Assembly (NCBI GenBank): GCA_963826505.1
Contig: CAWGXG010000007.1
Location: 744,001-808,000 of the forward strand
Reading direction: 5' to 3'
DNA: 64,000 bases
From: CAWGXG01 sp963826505
GTDB taxonomy: Bacteria > Chloroflexota > Anaerolineae > Aggregatilineales > Aggregatilineaceae
The translations under genes were made by a program, and so were the position numbers. Positions 43,459-51,895 of the stretch are shown piece after piece; the stretch's first letter is position 1, and each line of letters begins with the position of its first letter. Below the pieces are notes generated by a model. That model made no database searches. It was not told the DNA's origin and saw only the letters and a list, made by a program, of their open reading frames with translations.

Positions 43459-44388
43459 TTAGGAGTCTGCCGATCCGCTGGCGAGCCAGCCTTGCAGCTG
43501 CTCTAAAGTGGGCGCAGCGGTCGCGCCGCCGACCTGGGTAACAGACAACCCCCCACACACGTTACCATAGCGCGCGCAGACTTCTAACGGTTGTTTTTCA
43601 ACGACGTAGCCCAACAGGAACCCGGCGTTGAAGCAGTCACCGGCCCCGGTGGTATCGATGACCGGCCCGCCGTTGATGGCGGGCGCGTGGGTGATTGTCC
43701 CGTCGGCCCCCAGCCAGGCCCCGTTGGCTCCATCTTTGACCACGACGATCCTGGTCCAGTCCATCAACTGCTTAAGGGCGGCCTCGACGGCGCTGGTTTC
43801 GCTGACCAGCAGCGCCTCGCGCGCGTTGGGGATGAAAACATCGATCATGCCCAACAGGTGCGGCCACGAACAGATCGTGGGCAGGTTGGGGGAATCCTGG
43901 CAGTCCATCGAGATCGTCGCGCCGTGGGCCCGCGCTTCGCGCGCCAGCGGGGTCAGCCGCTCGACGCTCATCAGTCCGCCGATATGCAGATGGCGGAAAT
44001 CGCAGCGGCGCATCGCATCCAGCCAGAACGCGTCATGGTCGATGGGCGACGGATCGACATAGGTCAGAAAGGCGCGCTCGCCCTGGTAAGGGATCGAAGT
44101 CGTGATGCGACGGAAGGGCGCGTCGACATCGTTCGCCAGCGCGAGATCGATCTGTTCGGCTTCCGCCAGCGAGCGGACATAGCGGCTGTAGTAATCGTTG
44201 CCGAAGCAGGCCGCCCAGCCGGTCCGCACGCCGAGACGGCGCAGGGACGTCGCCGTGATGAACATCGCGCCGCCGGTGGCGATGATGCCCTTGCTGTAAA
44301 TTTCGCGTCCCAACATGGGGAAGGCGGGCAGATCGGTGTAGATCAGGTCGTAGAAATAGTCGCCGGGTAGGAAAATGTCGTAATCCAC
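43459..44388 (-). CDS. PfkB-family carbohydrate kinase
   Basis: Ribokinase-like fold. The diagnostic C-terminal motif DTTGAGDCFNAGFLLG contains the catalytic Asp. The N-terminal GGAMFITATSLRRLG and the middle MDCQDSPNLP and VFIPNAREALLV also fit. GTG 44388 is my start, with TTGGAG 12 nt upstream; TTG 44412 is possible. It follows the two sugar permeases by less than 40 nt, so it probably phosphorylates the imported sugar. Confidence 0.85.
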   Translation of the reverse strand: MDYDIFLPGDYFYDLIYTDLPAFPMLGREIYSKGIIATGGAMFITATSLRRLGVRTGWAACFGNDYYSRYVRSLAEAEQIDLALANDVDAPFRRITTSIPYQGERAFLTYVDPSPIDHDAFWLDAMRRCDFRHLHIGGLMSVERLTPLAREARAHGATISMDCQDSPNLPTICSWPHLLGMIDVFIPNAREALLVSETSAVEAALKQLMDWTRIVVVKDGANGAWLGADGTITHAPAINGGPVIDTTGAGDCFNAGFLLGYVVEKQPLEVCARYGNVCGGLSVTQVGGATAAPTLEQLQGWLASGSADS

Positions 44389-44425
44389 AGTGAGTTTGAT
44401 CTCCAAAAGCAAGGGGTAACAGCGC

Positions 44426-45289
44426 TTAGCGTTTGACGCCCCCCATCGAAATACCTTCGATGAAATAGCGCTGTAGGGCCAGAAACATCAGCAGCATGGG
44501 CAGCGTAGCCAGGAAGGATCCCATCATTAACAGATTCCAGGGAGTGCTGCGCTCCCCTTGCAGCATCGCGATCCCGATGGTCACCACGCGCGTCCTGGGC
44601 GAATTGGACACGATCAACGGGTACAGGAAGTCATTCCAGGCGGCTTGCACTGTGATCACCGCGAACGCCGCCAGCGCCGGGATCGACAGCGGCAGCGTGA
44701 CATGCCACAGCACGCGCAGCGGGTTGGCCCCGTCGATGATCGCGGCTTCCTCGATCTCGATCGGAATCTGGAGAAAGGCTTGGCGCAGCAAAAACAGCGC
44801 GAAGGCGCTAAACGTCCCCGGCACGATCAGCGCTCGGAAGGTGTCGAGCCAGCCCAGCTTGCGGATCAGCATGAATTCCGGGATCAAGATGGCCTGGAAG
44901 GGAATCATCAGCAGGCCCAGGCACAGCGCGAAAATAACGTTGCGCCCCGGGAACTGAAAGCGGGCGAAGCCGTACGCCGCCAGCGAGCAGGTGATCAGCT
45001 GGCCCAACGTACGCCCGATCGTCACCAGGGCGGAATTGAACAGATAGCGGCTGAAGTTGGGCGAAGTGTCATACAGTGCGTTGATGTTGTCACCGCAGAC
45101 CGGATTCTTGGGCAGCCAGCGCACCGGGATGGTGTTCAGTTCGGGTGAAGGTTTGCACGCGGTCGATCCCATCCAGATGAAGGGCAGGATCATGATCACG
45201 GCGCCAGCGATCAGCACGATGTAGGAAAACACCAGGATCGGCGTGGACAGGTCGCGGTAACCGCTGGAAGGAGATGCACGTCTAAGCAT
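44426..45289 (-). CDS. Carbohydrate ABC transporter permease, UgpE/MalG type
   Basis: 287 residues from ATG 45289. Six hydrophobic segments. The EAA loop that docks on the ATPase is EIEEAAIIDGANPLRVLWHVTLPLSIPAL, as EAAxxDGA...LPLxxP. The N-terminus has LIAGAVIMILPFIWMGSTACKP. The C-terminal QRYFIEGISMGGVKR is typical of the class. It starts 5 nt after the first permease. No ATPase gene is in the operon, so an MsmK-type shared ATPase must be used. Confidence 0.9.
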   Translation of the reverse strand: MLRRASPSSGYRDLSTPILVFSYIVLIAGAVIMILPFIWMGSTACKPSPELNTIPVRWLPKNPVCGDNINALYDTSPNFSRYLFNSALVTIGRTLGQLITCSLAAYGFARFQFPGRNVIFALCLGLLMIPFQAILIPEFMLIRKLGWLDTFRALIVPGTFSAFALFLLRQAFLQIPIEIEEAAIIDGANPLRVLWHVTLPLSIPALAAFAVITVQAAWNDFLYPLIVSNSPRTRVVTIGIAMLQGERSTPWNLLMMGSFLATLPMLLMFLALQRYFIEGISMGGVKR

Positions 45290-45294
45290 GGCGG

Positions 45295-46234
45295 TTAGCC
45301 GCCCTCCGATTCGTAGTACACCCAGTAGCGCTGCACACCAAGCTGGATCACGGTCACCGCCAGGATGATGGCGAACAGCACCAGCGCCACGGCGGAGGCG
45401 TAGCCAAATTCGGAGTTGGTGAAGGCGTGCCGGTACAGGTAATAGGTCAGGGTGGTGGCGCTGCCGTTCACCCCGCCGGGCACGGTGCGGAGCGTCACGA
45501 TGTACACCTGGTCGAAAATCTGAAACGCGTTCATGATGGCCAGCACAACCACCAGAAACGTGGTCGGCGACAGCATGGGCAGCGTGACGTTCATGAAGCG
45601 TTGACGGCGGTTGGCGCCATCGATGATGGCCGCTTCGTACAGCGTGGTCGGGGATCGTTTGCAGACCCGCCAAAAAGATCACCATGTCAAAGCCGATGCG
45701 CTGCCATATCGACACAATCGCGATCGGGATCAGCACCAGGCCGGGATCGACCAGCCATTTGGTTTGTCCTAGTCCGAACGGTTCCAGAATCTGGCTGAGC
45801 AGTCCATAGCGCGGCTGGAAGAGGCTGGTCCACACCATGGAGGCTGCCACCGTCGAAGTGACCACCGGCAGGAAATAGGCTGTGCGCAGCAGGTTGCGCC
45901 CGCGCAGCGGCTGGTTAAGCAGGATCGCCACGCCCAACGCCAGCGCGACCTCAAAGGGCACAGCCAGCGCGATCAGCTTGAGCGTGTTGGTCAACGCCTG
46001 CTCGAAGGTGGGATCGGTAACCAGCCGGTTGAAGTTGTCCAGGCCGACAAAGCGCGGTGGTTTGAGGGCATTCCATTCCTGGAACGAGGTGGAAAACGCC
46101 ACCACCACCGGGATGCCAAAAAAGAAGAACAGCCCCAAGGTGTTGGGGGCGATAAGCAAAAGACCCCACAAGGCCTTACGGCGGCTGAGCGGGGTGGGAC
46201 CGAGCCAATGTAACAGTCGTTCAGAGAGCGTCAT
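45295..46234 (-). CDS. Carbohydrate ABC transporter permease, UgpA/MalF type, one frameshift
   Basis: About 312 residues when joined. ATG 46234 (MTLSERLLHWLG) is preferred over 46261. The first part includes LLIAPNTLGLFFFFGIPVVVAFSTSFQEW and LRTAYFLPVVTSTVAASMVW. An extra C at about 45650-45653 (plus-strand GGGG) shifts the frame just before the EAA loop. The other frame gives ALYEAA-type sequence, then MNVTLPMLSPTTFLVVVLAIMNAFQIFDQVYI. Without the correction the frame would run on into the next permease. Confidence 0.86.
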
Positions 46235-46265
46235 GGTTACATGATTATCGCGTGCGGGCACAGAT

Positions 46266-46289
46266 GGGGGCGGCTCTTTGGCCGCCCCC
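46266..46289. promoter_or_regulatory. Intercistronic hairpin between binding-protein and permease genes
   Basis: A perfect 9-bp stem GGGGGCGGC / GCCGCCCCC with a 6-nt loop lies just after the binding-protein stop. It has no T-run. Such hairpins commonly protect the upstream message and lower expression of the downstream permeases. Inferred from position. Confidence 0.55.
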
Positions 46290-46305
46290 TGAGGCTCACG
46301 GCGTG

Positions 46306-47616
46306 TTACTGCAGTTGCGCGTTGATCGCGTCACAGGTTTCCTGGACGACCTGGTCCACAGGCATGTCGAGATCGAAGATCTTCACCACCAGTTCGGTGT
46401 TCATCACGTCCCAGATTTCATCGAAGACGGTCACACCCTGCGAATCGACGGTGGCATCCACAAACGCCTGGATGTTGACGTTCGTGTCGCCGAAGGAGTC
46501 GATCCACAACTGCTGGAGGGCAGGCGACGGGTTAGCCGGGGCCACGTTGCCGCCCTCGGCGAAGTATTTCTGGCCTTCGTCGCTGGCCAGGAACAGGATC
46601 AGGTTGGCGGCCAGATCGGGATTGGCCGTTTTTGCTGACGCCACATAGCCCACCGAGTGCAGGATCGAGCGGCTGCGCATGGTGGTCGGGTTCTTGGGGA
46701 GCTGCACCACGTCCCAGTTGAAAGTCAGGTCGTTGATTGCGTCGGTCAGTTTCCACGAGCCATTCGTGACCATGGCCACTTTGCCGGACTTGAAGAAGTT
46801 GAACGAGTCATCGGCCGACGAGCCGCCCATGGTCGAAACGCTGGGCATGACGCCGTCATCATACAGACCCTTGAGGAAGTTCAGGGCTTCCAGGCTGCCA
46901 TCGTCGCCGAGCGTGCAGCGCGTACGGGCTGCGTCCACGATCGGGGTCACGCCGGTCGACGCGATCCAGTTGGGATAACCCGCCTGATATTCGGAGTACA
47001 CCGCTGCGCCGTAGACGTCGTTGGCCGAGTCGGTCAGCGCGCGCGCGTCGGCGGCGAAGTCGTCCCACGTCCAATCCGCGGTCGGGTAGTCGAGCATGGC
47101 CGCGTCGAACATGTCTTTGTTGTAGTAGATCACGACGGTGTCCCAGTTGACCGGCGCGGCATACAGGTCACTCGCGTCGCCCCAACGGTAGGGGTCCACC
47201 ATGCCCGATCCCCAGATCGTCGTATCGACACCATACTGGTCCCACCAGGGCTGCAAATCCAGCAAGGCGTCGTTGTCGGCGTAGAAGAAGAAGCGATCTT
47301 GCGACATGTTGAACACGTCGGGCAGGTCGCCACCCGCCGCATTGGTTTTCAGCACATCCCAGTACTGTTCCCAGGACTGCACTTGCAGATCCACTTCTGC
47401 GCCAGGGCAATAATCGGTCTTCCACTGCTCGATCGAGTTCCCGATGATGTCCGCCCAGGCTTGATCCCAGACCCACATGGTCAGCTTGCCGGGTTCGGTG
47501 CAAGCCTGGGCCTTGATCGCCGGGCCACCATCCTGAGCAAAAGCCGGTAAAGCTAGAGCTGAGGACAGCAACACTACCAGCAGCACTACCACCAGCACGT
47601 GACGTTGTTTGATCAT
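46306..47616 (-). CDS. Carbohydrate ABC transporter substrate-binding protein (cluster 1)
   Basis: 436 residues. A signal peptide of about 27 residues ends at PAFAQDGG; no lipobox Cys. The mature part has the family-1 binding-protein pattern: DLPDVFNMSQDRFFFYADNDALLDLQPWW, APVNWDTVVIYYNKDMFDAA, FFKSGKVAMVTNGSW and LAANLILFLASDEGQKYFAEGG. It binds a sugar outside the membrane. First gene of the leftward operon with two permeases and PfkB. Confidence 0.9.
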   Translation of the reverse strand: MIKQRHVLVVVLLVVLLSSALALPAFAQDGGPAIKAQACTEPGKLTMWVWDQAWADIIGNSIEQWKTDYCPGAEVDLQVQSWEQYWDVLKTNAAGGDLPDVFNMSQDRFFFYADNDALLDLQPWWDQYGVDTTIWGSGMVDPYRWGDASDLYAAPVNWDTVVIYYNKDMFDAAMLDYPTADWTWDDFAADARALTDSANDVYGAAVYSEYQAGYPNWIASTGVTPIVDAARTRCTLGDDGSLEALNFLKGLYDDGVMPSVSTMGGSSADDSFNFFKSGKVAMVTNGSWKLTDAINDLTFNWDVVQLPKNPTTMRSRSILHSVGYVASAKTANPDLAANLILFLASDEGQKYFAEGGNVAPANPSPALQQLWIDSFGDTNVNIQAFVDATVDSQGVTVFDEIWDVMNTELVVKIFDLDMPVDQVVQETCDAINAQLQ

Positions 47617-47693
47617 TACGAATTCTCCTTCGTCTTACGTAACCAGAAGTCTCGTCAATTCTTACTTGCGGAAGACTACATCCACACCAGTCA

Positions 47694-47722
47694 ATTATAG
47701 GCGATGATCGGAAAAAGCACAG
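47694..47722 (-). promoter_or_regulatory. Candidate promoter of the carbohydrate ABC operon
   Basis: On the minus strand a perfect TATAAT lies about 78 nt before the binding-protein ATG. At 17-nt spacing the -35 position reads CTGTGC, a poor match. A strong -10 with a weak -35 suggests an activator-dependent promoter. Confidence 0.45.
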
Positions 47723-47741
47723 ATTAAAATGGGGTGGCCAG

Positions 47742-47800
47742 GATGTGTTGTGCCCCAACACAACACATCTGCTCGCTTCCTAACTACAAGCGAGCAGATG
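47742..47800. repeat. Two overlapping perfect inverted repeats
   Basis: GATGTGTTGTG (47742-47752) pairs with CACAACACATC (47759-47769). CATCTGCTCGCTT (47766-47778) pairs with AAGCGAGCAGATG (47788-47800). The two hairpins share four bases, so they compete. They lie between the Flp pilin gene and the sugar-operon promoter. They may be a pilin terminator, an operator or a switch. No T-run follows. Confidence 0.75.
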
Positions 47801-47974
47801 GGATAAGTCGGGGTTATTCTAAATGTGCGGTCTTTTCAGAGTTGCGCGTGACGTCCGCCGATCATGCTCTCAAGCGCCGCGGCTTAGGGGTAACTCTGGA
47901 GGGGTTGGCTGAATATACAGGCCTCGTCTTCGCTGCCATAACCCTCGCAGTACAAATCAAACCCGTCCTGCCAC

Positions 47975-48235
47975 TTATGGGAGTAGGACTGTGAATCTGA
48001 AATCCCAACTTTGCCATTCCTCGTTCATGTTGGCCATGCACTGGTTGGCGTCAGCTTTGCATACCTTGCATTCGGTATTGAATTCGCAGTTGACCTGTGC
48101 GAAGACAGTACGAATCGATGGGCCAAGCAGTGCCAGGATGACGATCACGACGACGGCGACTAGCACTAAGATCAGGGCATATTCCACCAAACCTTGCCCA
48201 CGTTCCGCTGATGATGACTTGACCTGATATTTCAC
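47975..48235 (-). CDS. Flp/Fap-type pilin with Cys-rich tail
   Basis: 86 residues. GTG 48235 follows GGGGGACC. The short leader SSSAERGQG precedes the pilin core GLVEYALILVLVAVVVIVILALLG, with the conserved Glu after the processing site, as in Flp prepilins. The C-terminal part has four Cys (VNCEFNTECKVCKADANQCM), unusual in Flp pilins. No tad assembly gene is adjacent; a TadE-like gene lies at 61748. Confidence 0.82.
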   Translation of the reverse strand: MKYQVKSSSAERGQGLVEYALILVLVAVVVIVILALLGPSIRTVFAQVNCEFNTECKVCKADANQCMANMNEEWQSWDFRFTVLLP

Positions 48236-48279
48236 GATGGTCCCCCAAAATTGGATAAACGCTGCGAGAAGATTTCGAT

Positions 48280-48309
48280 ATTGAGTTGAAAAAAATGATT
48301 CAACTCAAT
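48280..48309. promoter_or_regulatory. Inverted repeat at the 5' end of the pilin message
   Basis: A perfect 11-bp repeat ATTGAGTTGAA / TTCAACTCAAT with an 8-nt loop starts about 3 nt downstream of the predicted pilin transcription start and ends 45 nt before the GTG. It could be a 5' mRNA stabiliser or an operator that blocks the promoter. Confidence 0.6.
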
Positions 48310-48318
48310 TTGATGTTT

Positions 48319-48347
48319 ATCTTAAGATTCAGGCGGTAAGAGGTCAA
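48319..48347 (-). promoter_or_regulatory. Promoter of the Flp pilin gene
   Basis: On the minus strand TTGACC (5 of 6) and TAAGAT (4 of 6) are separated by exactly 17 nt in a low-GC patch. It predicts a start near 48312, about 77 nt before the pilin GTG. Confidence 0.55.
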
Positions 48348-48918
48348 TTAAAACGCAATTAAAAGTGAAACTATTCACGAAATTTTCATAACGGCGTGCT
48401 GAAGTTCGCTCGCGTTGATATCAGCGCGGCTGTAGCCTCTTTATTCTTACGTTAGCCTGACGCGGGTCACGCGGTGAGTATCGTGAAGATGAACCCTATG
48501 CTATCCTAATGGAGTCGGTCTGGTGCCGGGCCTGAACCACGCTTTCAGGGGTGGCTTTGCACGTCCCCCCGCTTGTGCATTTTAGACAAATGAAATGTCG
48601 ATGGTTATTTCATCAATGCGGTAGTATATTTTTGCACACAAGGGCGAACAACGGCCCTTTCCTGGCGTTGAAACAGTGTGGACTATTATCGAGAGTTGTG
48701 TAACTCGTTATGAGCACATTCTTGGCTGCGCCAGCGCAATTCCGGTCGAATGTCAGATCGGAGACCGATAAGCCGCAGTCCGTGCAGTAAAGGAGGTGAC
48801 GCAGCGTCCGGTGATAACAACAATGCTTAGAATCTGCCATCGGGCAGATTCCCTGTGATTCTTCATGGGTACGACACGGTTTTCGATAAGTTTTCTATAA
48901 TTGAGGAGAGAGTTCATC
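48348..48918. other. Long intergenic region between pilin and amino-acid transporter genes
   Basis: About 570 nt between divergent genes. The left end is AT-rich. I find no gene with a ribosome-binding site and family pattern. A TATAAT at 48896-48901 is so close to the livK ribosome-binding site that it is probably chance. A small RNA cannot be excluded. Confidence 0.35.
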
Positions 48919-50130
48919 ATGCATAAAGCGAATACCCTTCGGCTGGTACTCCTGGCCGCGCTGCTGCTGATCGCAGTCAGCCCGGTGCATGGACAGGGTG
49001 AAGCGAATACAGTTGTTGTCGCGCCTGGTTCGACCATCAAAGTGGCTGTGGCGACGGACCTGACCGGCCCGATCGCTGAGTTCGGTCTTGATATCCAGCA
49101 AGGTGCCGAGGTCGCACTCGCGGACCTGAACGACGCCGGTGGTATCAAGGGCTTCCCCGTAGAGTTCATCGTTGAAGACGACCGCTGCGATGCCGCCGAG
49201 GGTACCCTGGTTGCGAACCGCAATGCGTCGAATCCTGAGATCGTCGCCGTTGTCGGTCACATCTGCTCCGGCCCGACGATTGCCGCTTCCGAAATCTACG
49301 CTGAAGCGCGCATCCCCATGATGTCGCCCAGCGCCACCAACCCCACCGTCACCGAACGCGGCTTCGACGTGGTCAACCGCGTCGTGCTGCGTGACGACCT
49401 GCAGGGCAACGTTGATGCCAATTACCTGTACAAGGTGCTCGGCGTCGAGAAGCTCGCCATTCTGCACGACAACGCCGACTACGGTCTGGGGATTGCCCAG
49501 TACGTGAACGACTTCTACACCGCGTTGGGCGGCGAAGTCGTGGCCTTCGAAGGCCTCAACGTGCAGGACCAGGACTACCGCCCGGTGCTGACCCCGCTGG
49601 TAGCCGATCAGCCCGATGCGATCTTCTTCGGTGGGTACGTGCAGCAGGCTGTGCTGTTGGTCCCGCAGAAGAACGACGTGGGTCTGCAAGACGTGGTCTT
49701 CTTCTCGGATGATGGTGTGTTCGGTGATGCCTTCCTCGACGGCGCGCAGGATGCTGCCGAAGGCGCATATGCCAGCTTCCCGGCAGCGGGTGAATCCGAT
49801 CCCGCGCGCGTTGACAAGTTCTTCGAAGAATACGATGCCATGTTCGGCGATACGACTGGCCCGTACCACCTGAATGCCTATGACGCCGCCAGCGCAGTCT
49901 TCGCCGCCATCGACACAGCTTCAACTCTTGACGATCAGGGCAACCTGGTGATCGACCGCGAAGCGTTGGTGGCTGCTGTGCGCGGCACCAAGGACTTCCC
50001 CGGCCTGACCGGTACGCTGACCTGCGACGACAAGGGCGAATGCGCAGCGGGCTTCATCAGCGTGAATATGGTTGAGGACGGCGAATGGGTCCAGATGCCC
50101 ATTCCCGATGACCTGATCAGCCCAGAATAA
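48919..50130 (+). CDS. livK: Branched-chain amino-acid-type ABC transporter substrate-binding protein
   Basis: 403 residues from ATG 48919 with GAGGAGAG upstream. A signal peptide ends near VHGQGEANT; no lipobox. The periplasmic-binding type-I fold shows IKVAVATDLTGPIAEFGLDIQQGAEVALADLNDAGGIKG, VVGHICSGPTIAASEIYAEARIPMMSPSATNPTVTE and FFGGYVQQAVLLVPQKNDVGL. The ligand is inferred to be a branched-chain amino acid or related amide/urea compound. First gene of a complete liv-type operon. Confidence 0.9.
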   Translation: MHKANTLRLVLLAALLLIAVSPVHGQGEANTVVVAPGSTIKVAVATDLTGPIAEFGLDIQQGAEVALADLNDAGGIKGFPVEFIVEDDRCDAAEGTLVANRNASNPEIVAVVGHICSGPTIAASEIYAEARIPMMSPSATNPTVTERGFDVVNRVVLRDDLQGNVDANYLYKVLGVEKLAILHDNADYGLGIAQYVNDFYTALGGEVVAFEGLNVQDQDYRPVLTPLVADQPDAIFFGGYVQQAVLLVPQKNDVGLQDVVFFSDDGVFGDAFLDGAQDAAEGAYASFPAAGESDPARVDKFFEEYDAMFGDTTGPYHLNAYDAASAVFAAIDTASTLDDQGNLVIDREALVAAVRGTKDFPGLTGTLTCDDKGECAAGFISVNMVEDGEWVQMPIPDDLISPE

Positions 50131-50178
50131 GATTTCAAAGCCGGGTGTTCTGATTTCCGGCTGAACAACCGTAAATTC

Positions 50179-50219
50179 ACCAGCGCCATACGTTGTTGGA
50201 AAGCGCGTATGGCGCTGGT
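50179..50219 (+). terminator. Intercistronic hairpin (attenuator) after the binding-protein gene
   Basis: A perfect 14-bp stem ACCAGCGCCATACG / CGTATGGCGCTGGT with a 13-nt loop is followed by ACAATTTT. It lies between livK and livH in a 217-nt gap, a position where it would lower expression of the permeases relative to the abundant binding protein. Confidence 0.6.
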
Positions 50220-50347
50220 ACAATTTTGGACACGAGTCACTCATCTGATCATCATCAGGTGTTTTTAGGACCCTATTGGATATTTGAATAGTGTTTGCGG
50301 TCTTGCGCGACACAAGACCGACTTTATTACCCTGGATGGAGGACGCA

Positions 50348-51892
50348 ATGGCGCAGATCACTCAAGCCCGCCGCCTCGAACGCCTCGATCTCGACTGGGA
50401 GCGGCTGAGTGGCCAGTATTTTGGCCTCGGCGCTCTGATCGCCATACTGCGTATGGGGTGGGTGATCGCCCGCACGTCGGGATTGCTCGGCCAACCTCCC
50501 GCAAGCTGGCTCAAAGATGTCGAGAATTGGCTGGGCGTCGCGCTGTGGTTATATGTTGCAGCCGGTCTGATCGCAGTCATCATCGTGATGCAGAGCCGGA
50601 TGCGCAGTGAAGAAAATGTTTCGTCTACCCGGTTACTCATTAATTATGCCGGGGTTGTGGCCCTGCTGATCGCATCCAATCGTGTCACCGGGGTCGTGCA
50701 AGATGCCGAATACCCGATCACGCTGTGGGGGTTGCAGTTAATGAACGGGCTGGTCCTGGGCGGGGTGTATGCCCTGGTCGCCCTGGGCTATACCCTGGTG
50801 TATGGCATCCTGTTCATGATCAACTTCGCCCACGGCGAAGTGCTGGTCATGGGAGCCTTTGGCGGCTGGTTCGCCCTGACGTATATCACCAACCTCGGCG
50901 GAGGCGTGTTCGAGGTGGGCGCGGCCACGATCGCCGCCGTGCTGCTGCCAGCAGCCTTCGGTGTGTTGTTCTTGCCCCTTGAGACCCTGGCTGAGCGCCG
51001 GGGGCGGCAGGGCGCCGAAAGTACAGAAACCAGCTCGACCTGGTTTGTGACGCTGTTTAGCTTGCCGTTCCGGTTTATCGCCGGGGCGCTGATCGGCTAT
51101 GGCGTGCTGCAAGCGATGGGCGGGTACGCGCCGCAGGTGTACGTGGTCGTGACGACCGTCTCGGCGCTGTTGTTCATCGTGGTGACCGGCATGATCACAT
51201 CGATGTTGGTGGCGATTGGCCTGGAGCGCGTGGCCTATCGACCGCTGCGCAACGCGCCGCGCCTCACCCCGTTGATCAGCGCGATTGGGGCGTCGTTCTT
51301 CCTCCAGCAAAGCATGCTCAACACGTTTGGTCCGCTCCAGCGCTTTTACAAGCGCCCGCCGCTTATCGATGGGACGTTCGACATCCAGATCGGCAAGCTG
51401 GGCGCGATCCCGGTCACCAAGACCGGCGTAGTGATCGTCATCGTTTCGATCATGCTGATGATCTTCCTCATGGTGTTTGTCCAGCGCTCCAAGACGGGCC
51501 GCGCCATGCGCGCCGTCTCGGAAGACAAGCAGACCGCTGCACTGATGGGCGTGGATGTGGATCAAGTCATCGTGGTGACGTTCGCGCTGGGCGCGATGCT
51601 GGCCGGTGCGGCGGGGGTGATGATGGGGTTCCACAACCTATCGTTTAACTGGCGCAGTGGGTTTATCCCCGGCCTCAAGGCGTTCACGGCGGCAGTATTG
51701 GGCGGCATCGGCAATATTCCCGGCGCGATGTTCGGCGGCATCTTCCTCGGTCTGGTCGAGGCGCTCGGCCCGACGATGTTGGGCATTCCCACCGAATACA
51801 AAGACGTGATCGCGTTCGGTCTGCTGGTGCTGGTGCTCATCTTCCGGCCTACTGGTATCTTCGGCGAAGTACTGTCGGAAAAGAAGGTCTAA
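50348..51892 (+). CDS. livH: Branched-chain amino-acid-type ABC permease LivH, extended
   Basis: 514 residues from ATG 50348, which follows GGATGGAGGACGCA. The core has the LivH pattern: NGLVLGGVYALVALGYTLVYGILFMINFAHGE, RMAV-type loop as AMRAVSEDKQTAALMGVDVDQVI, and AAVLGGIGNIPGAMFGG. LivH is usually about 300 residues. Here about 130 extra N-terminal residues hold three more hydrophobic segments, and an insertion of about 80 residues (around 175-255) splits the core. Confidence 0.88.
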   Translation: MAQITQARRLERLDLDWERLSGQYFGLGALIAILRMGWVIARTSGLLGQPPASWLKDVENWLGVALWLYVAAGLIAVIIVMQSRMRSEENVSSTRLLINYAGVVALLIASNRVTGVVQDAEYPITLWGLQLMNGLVLGGVYALVALGYTLVYGILFMINFAHGEVLVMGAFGGWFALTYITNLGGGVFEVGAATIAAVLLPAAFGVLFLPLETLAERRGRQGAESTETSSTWFVTLFSLPFRFIAGALIGYGVLQAMGGYAPQVYVVVTTVSALLFIVVTGMITSMLVAIGLERVAYRPLRNAPRLTPLISAIGASFFLQQSMLNTFGPLQRFYKRPPLIDGTFDIQIGKLGAIPVTKTGVVIVIVSIMLMIFLMVFVQRSKTGRAMRAVSEDKQTAALMGVDVDQVIVVTFALGAMLAGAAGVMMGFHNLSFNWRSGFIPGLKAFTAAVLGGIGNIPGAMFGGIFLGLVEALGPTMLGIPTEYKDVIAFGLLVLVLIFRPTGIFGEVLSEKKV

Positions 51893-51895
51893 GCC

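Noticed and set aside
44426..46234. A single 611-residue sugar permease
   Set aside because: The long frame is two permeases run together after a frameshift; the middle third is a nonsense translation, and the correct ending of the first permease lies in another frame.
48789..48800. AAAGGAGGTGA as a fragment of a 16S rRNA 3' end
   Set aside because: Only about eleven bases match, in the wrong orientation for an rRNA gene, and no other rRNA sequence is nearby.
48613..48840. A Cys-rich 75-residue protein on the minus strand
   Set aside because: No ribosome-binding site and no recognisable pattern; it is probably chance in the livK upstream region.
48896..48901. TATAAT as the livK promoter
   Set aside because: The implied start would fall inside the livK ribosome-binding site, and no acceptable -35 lies at the right distance.
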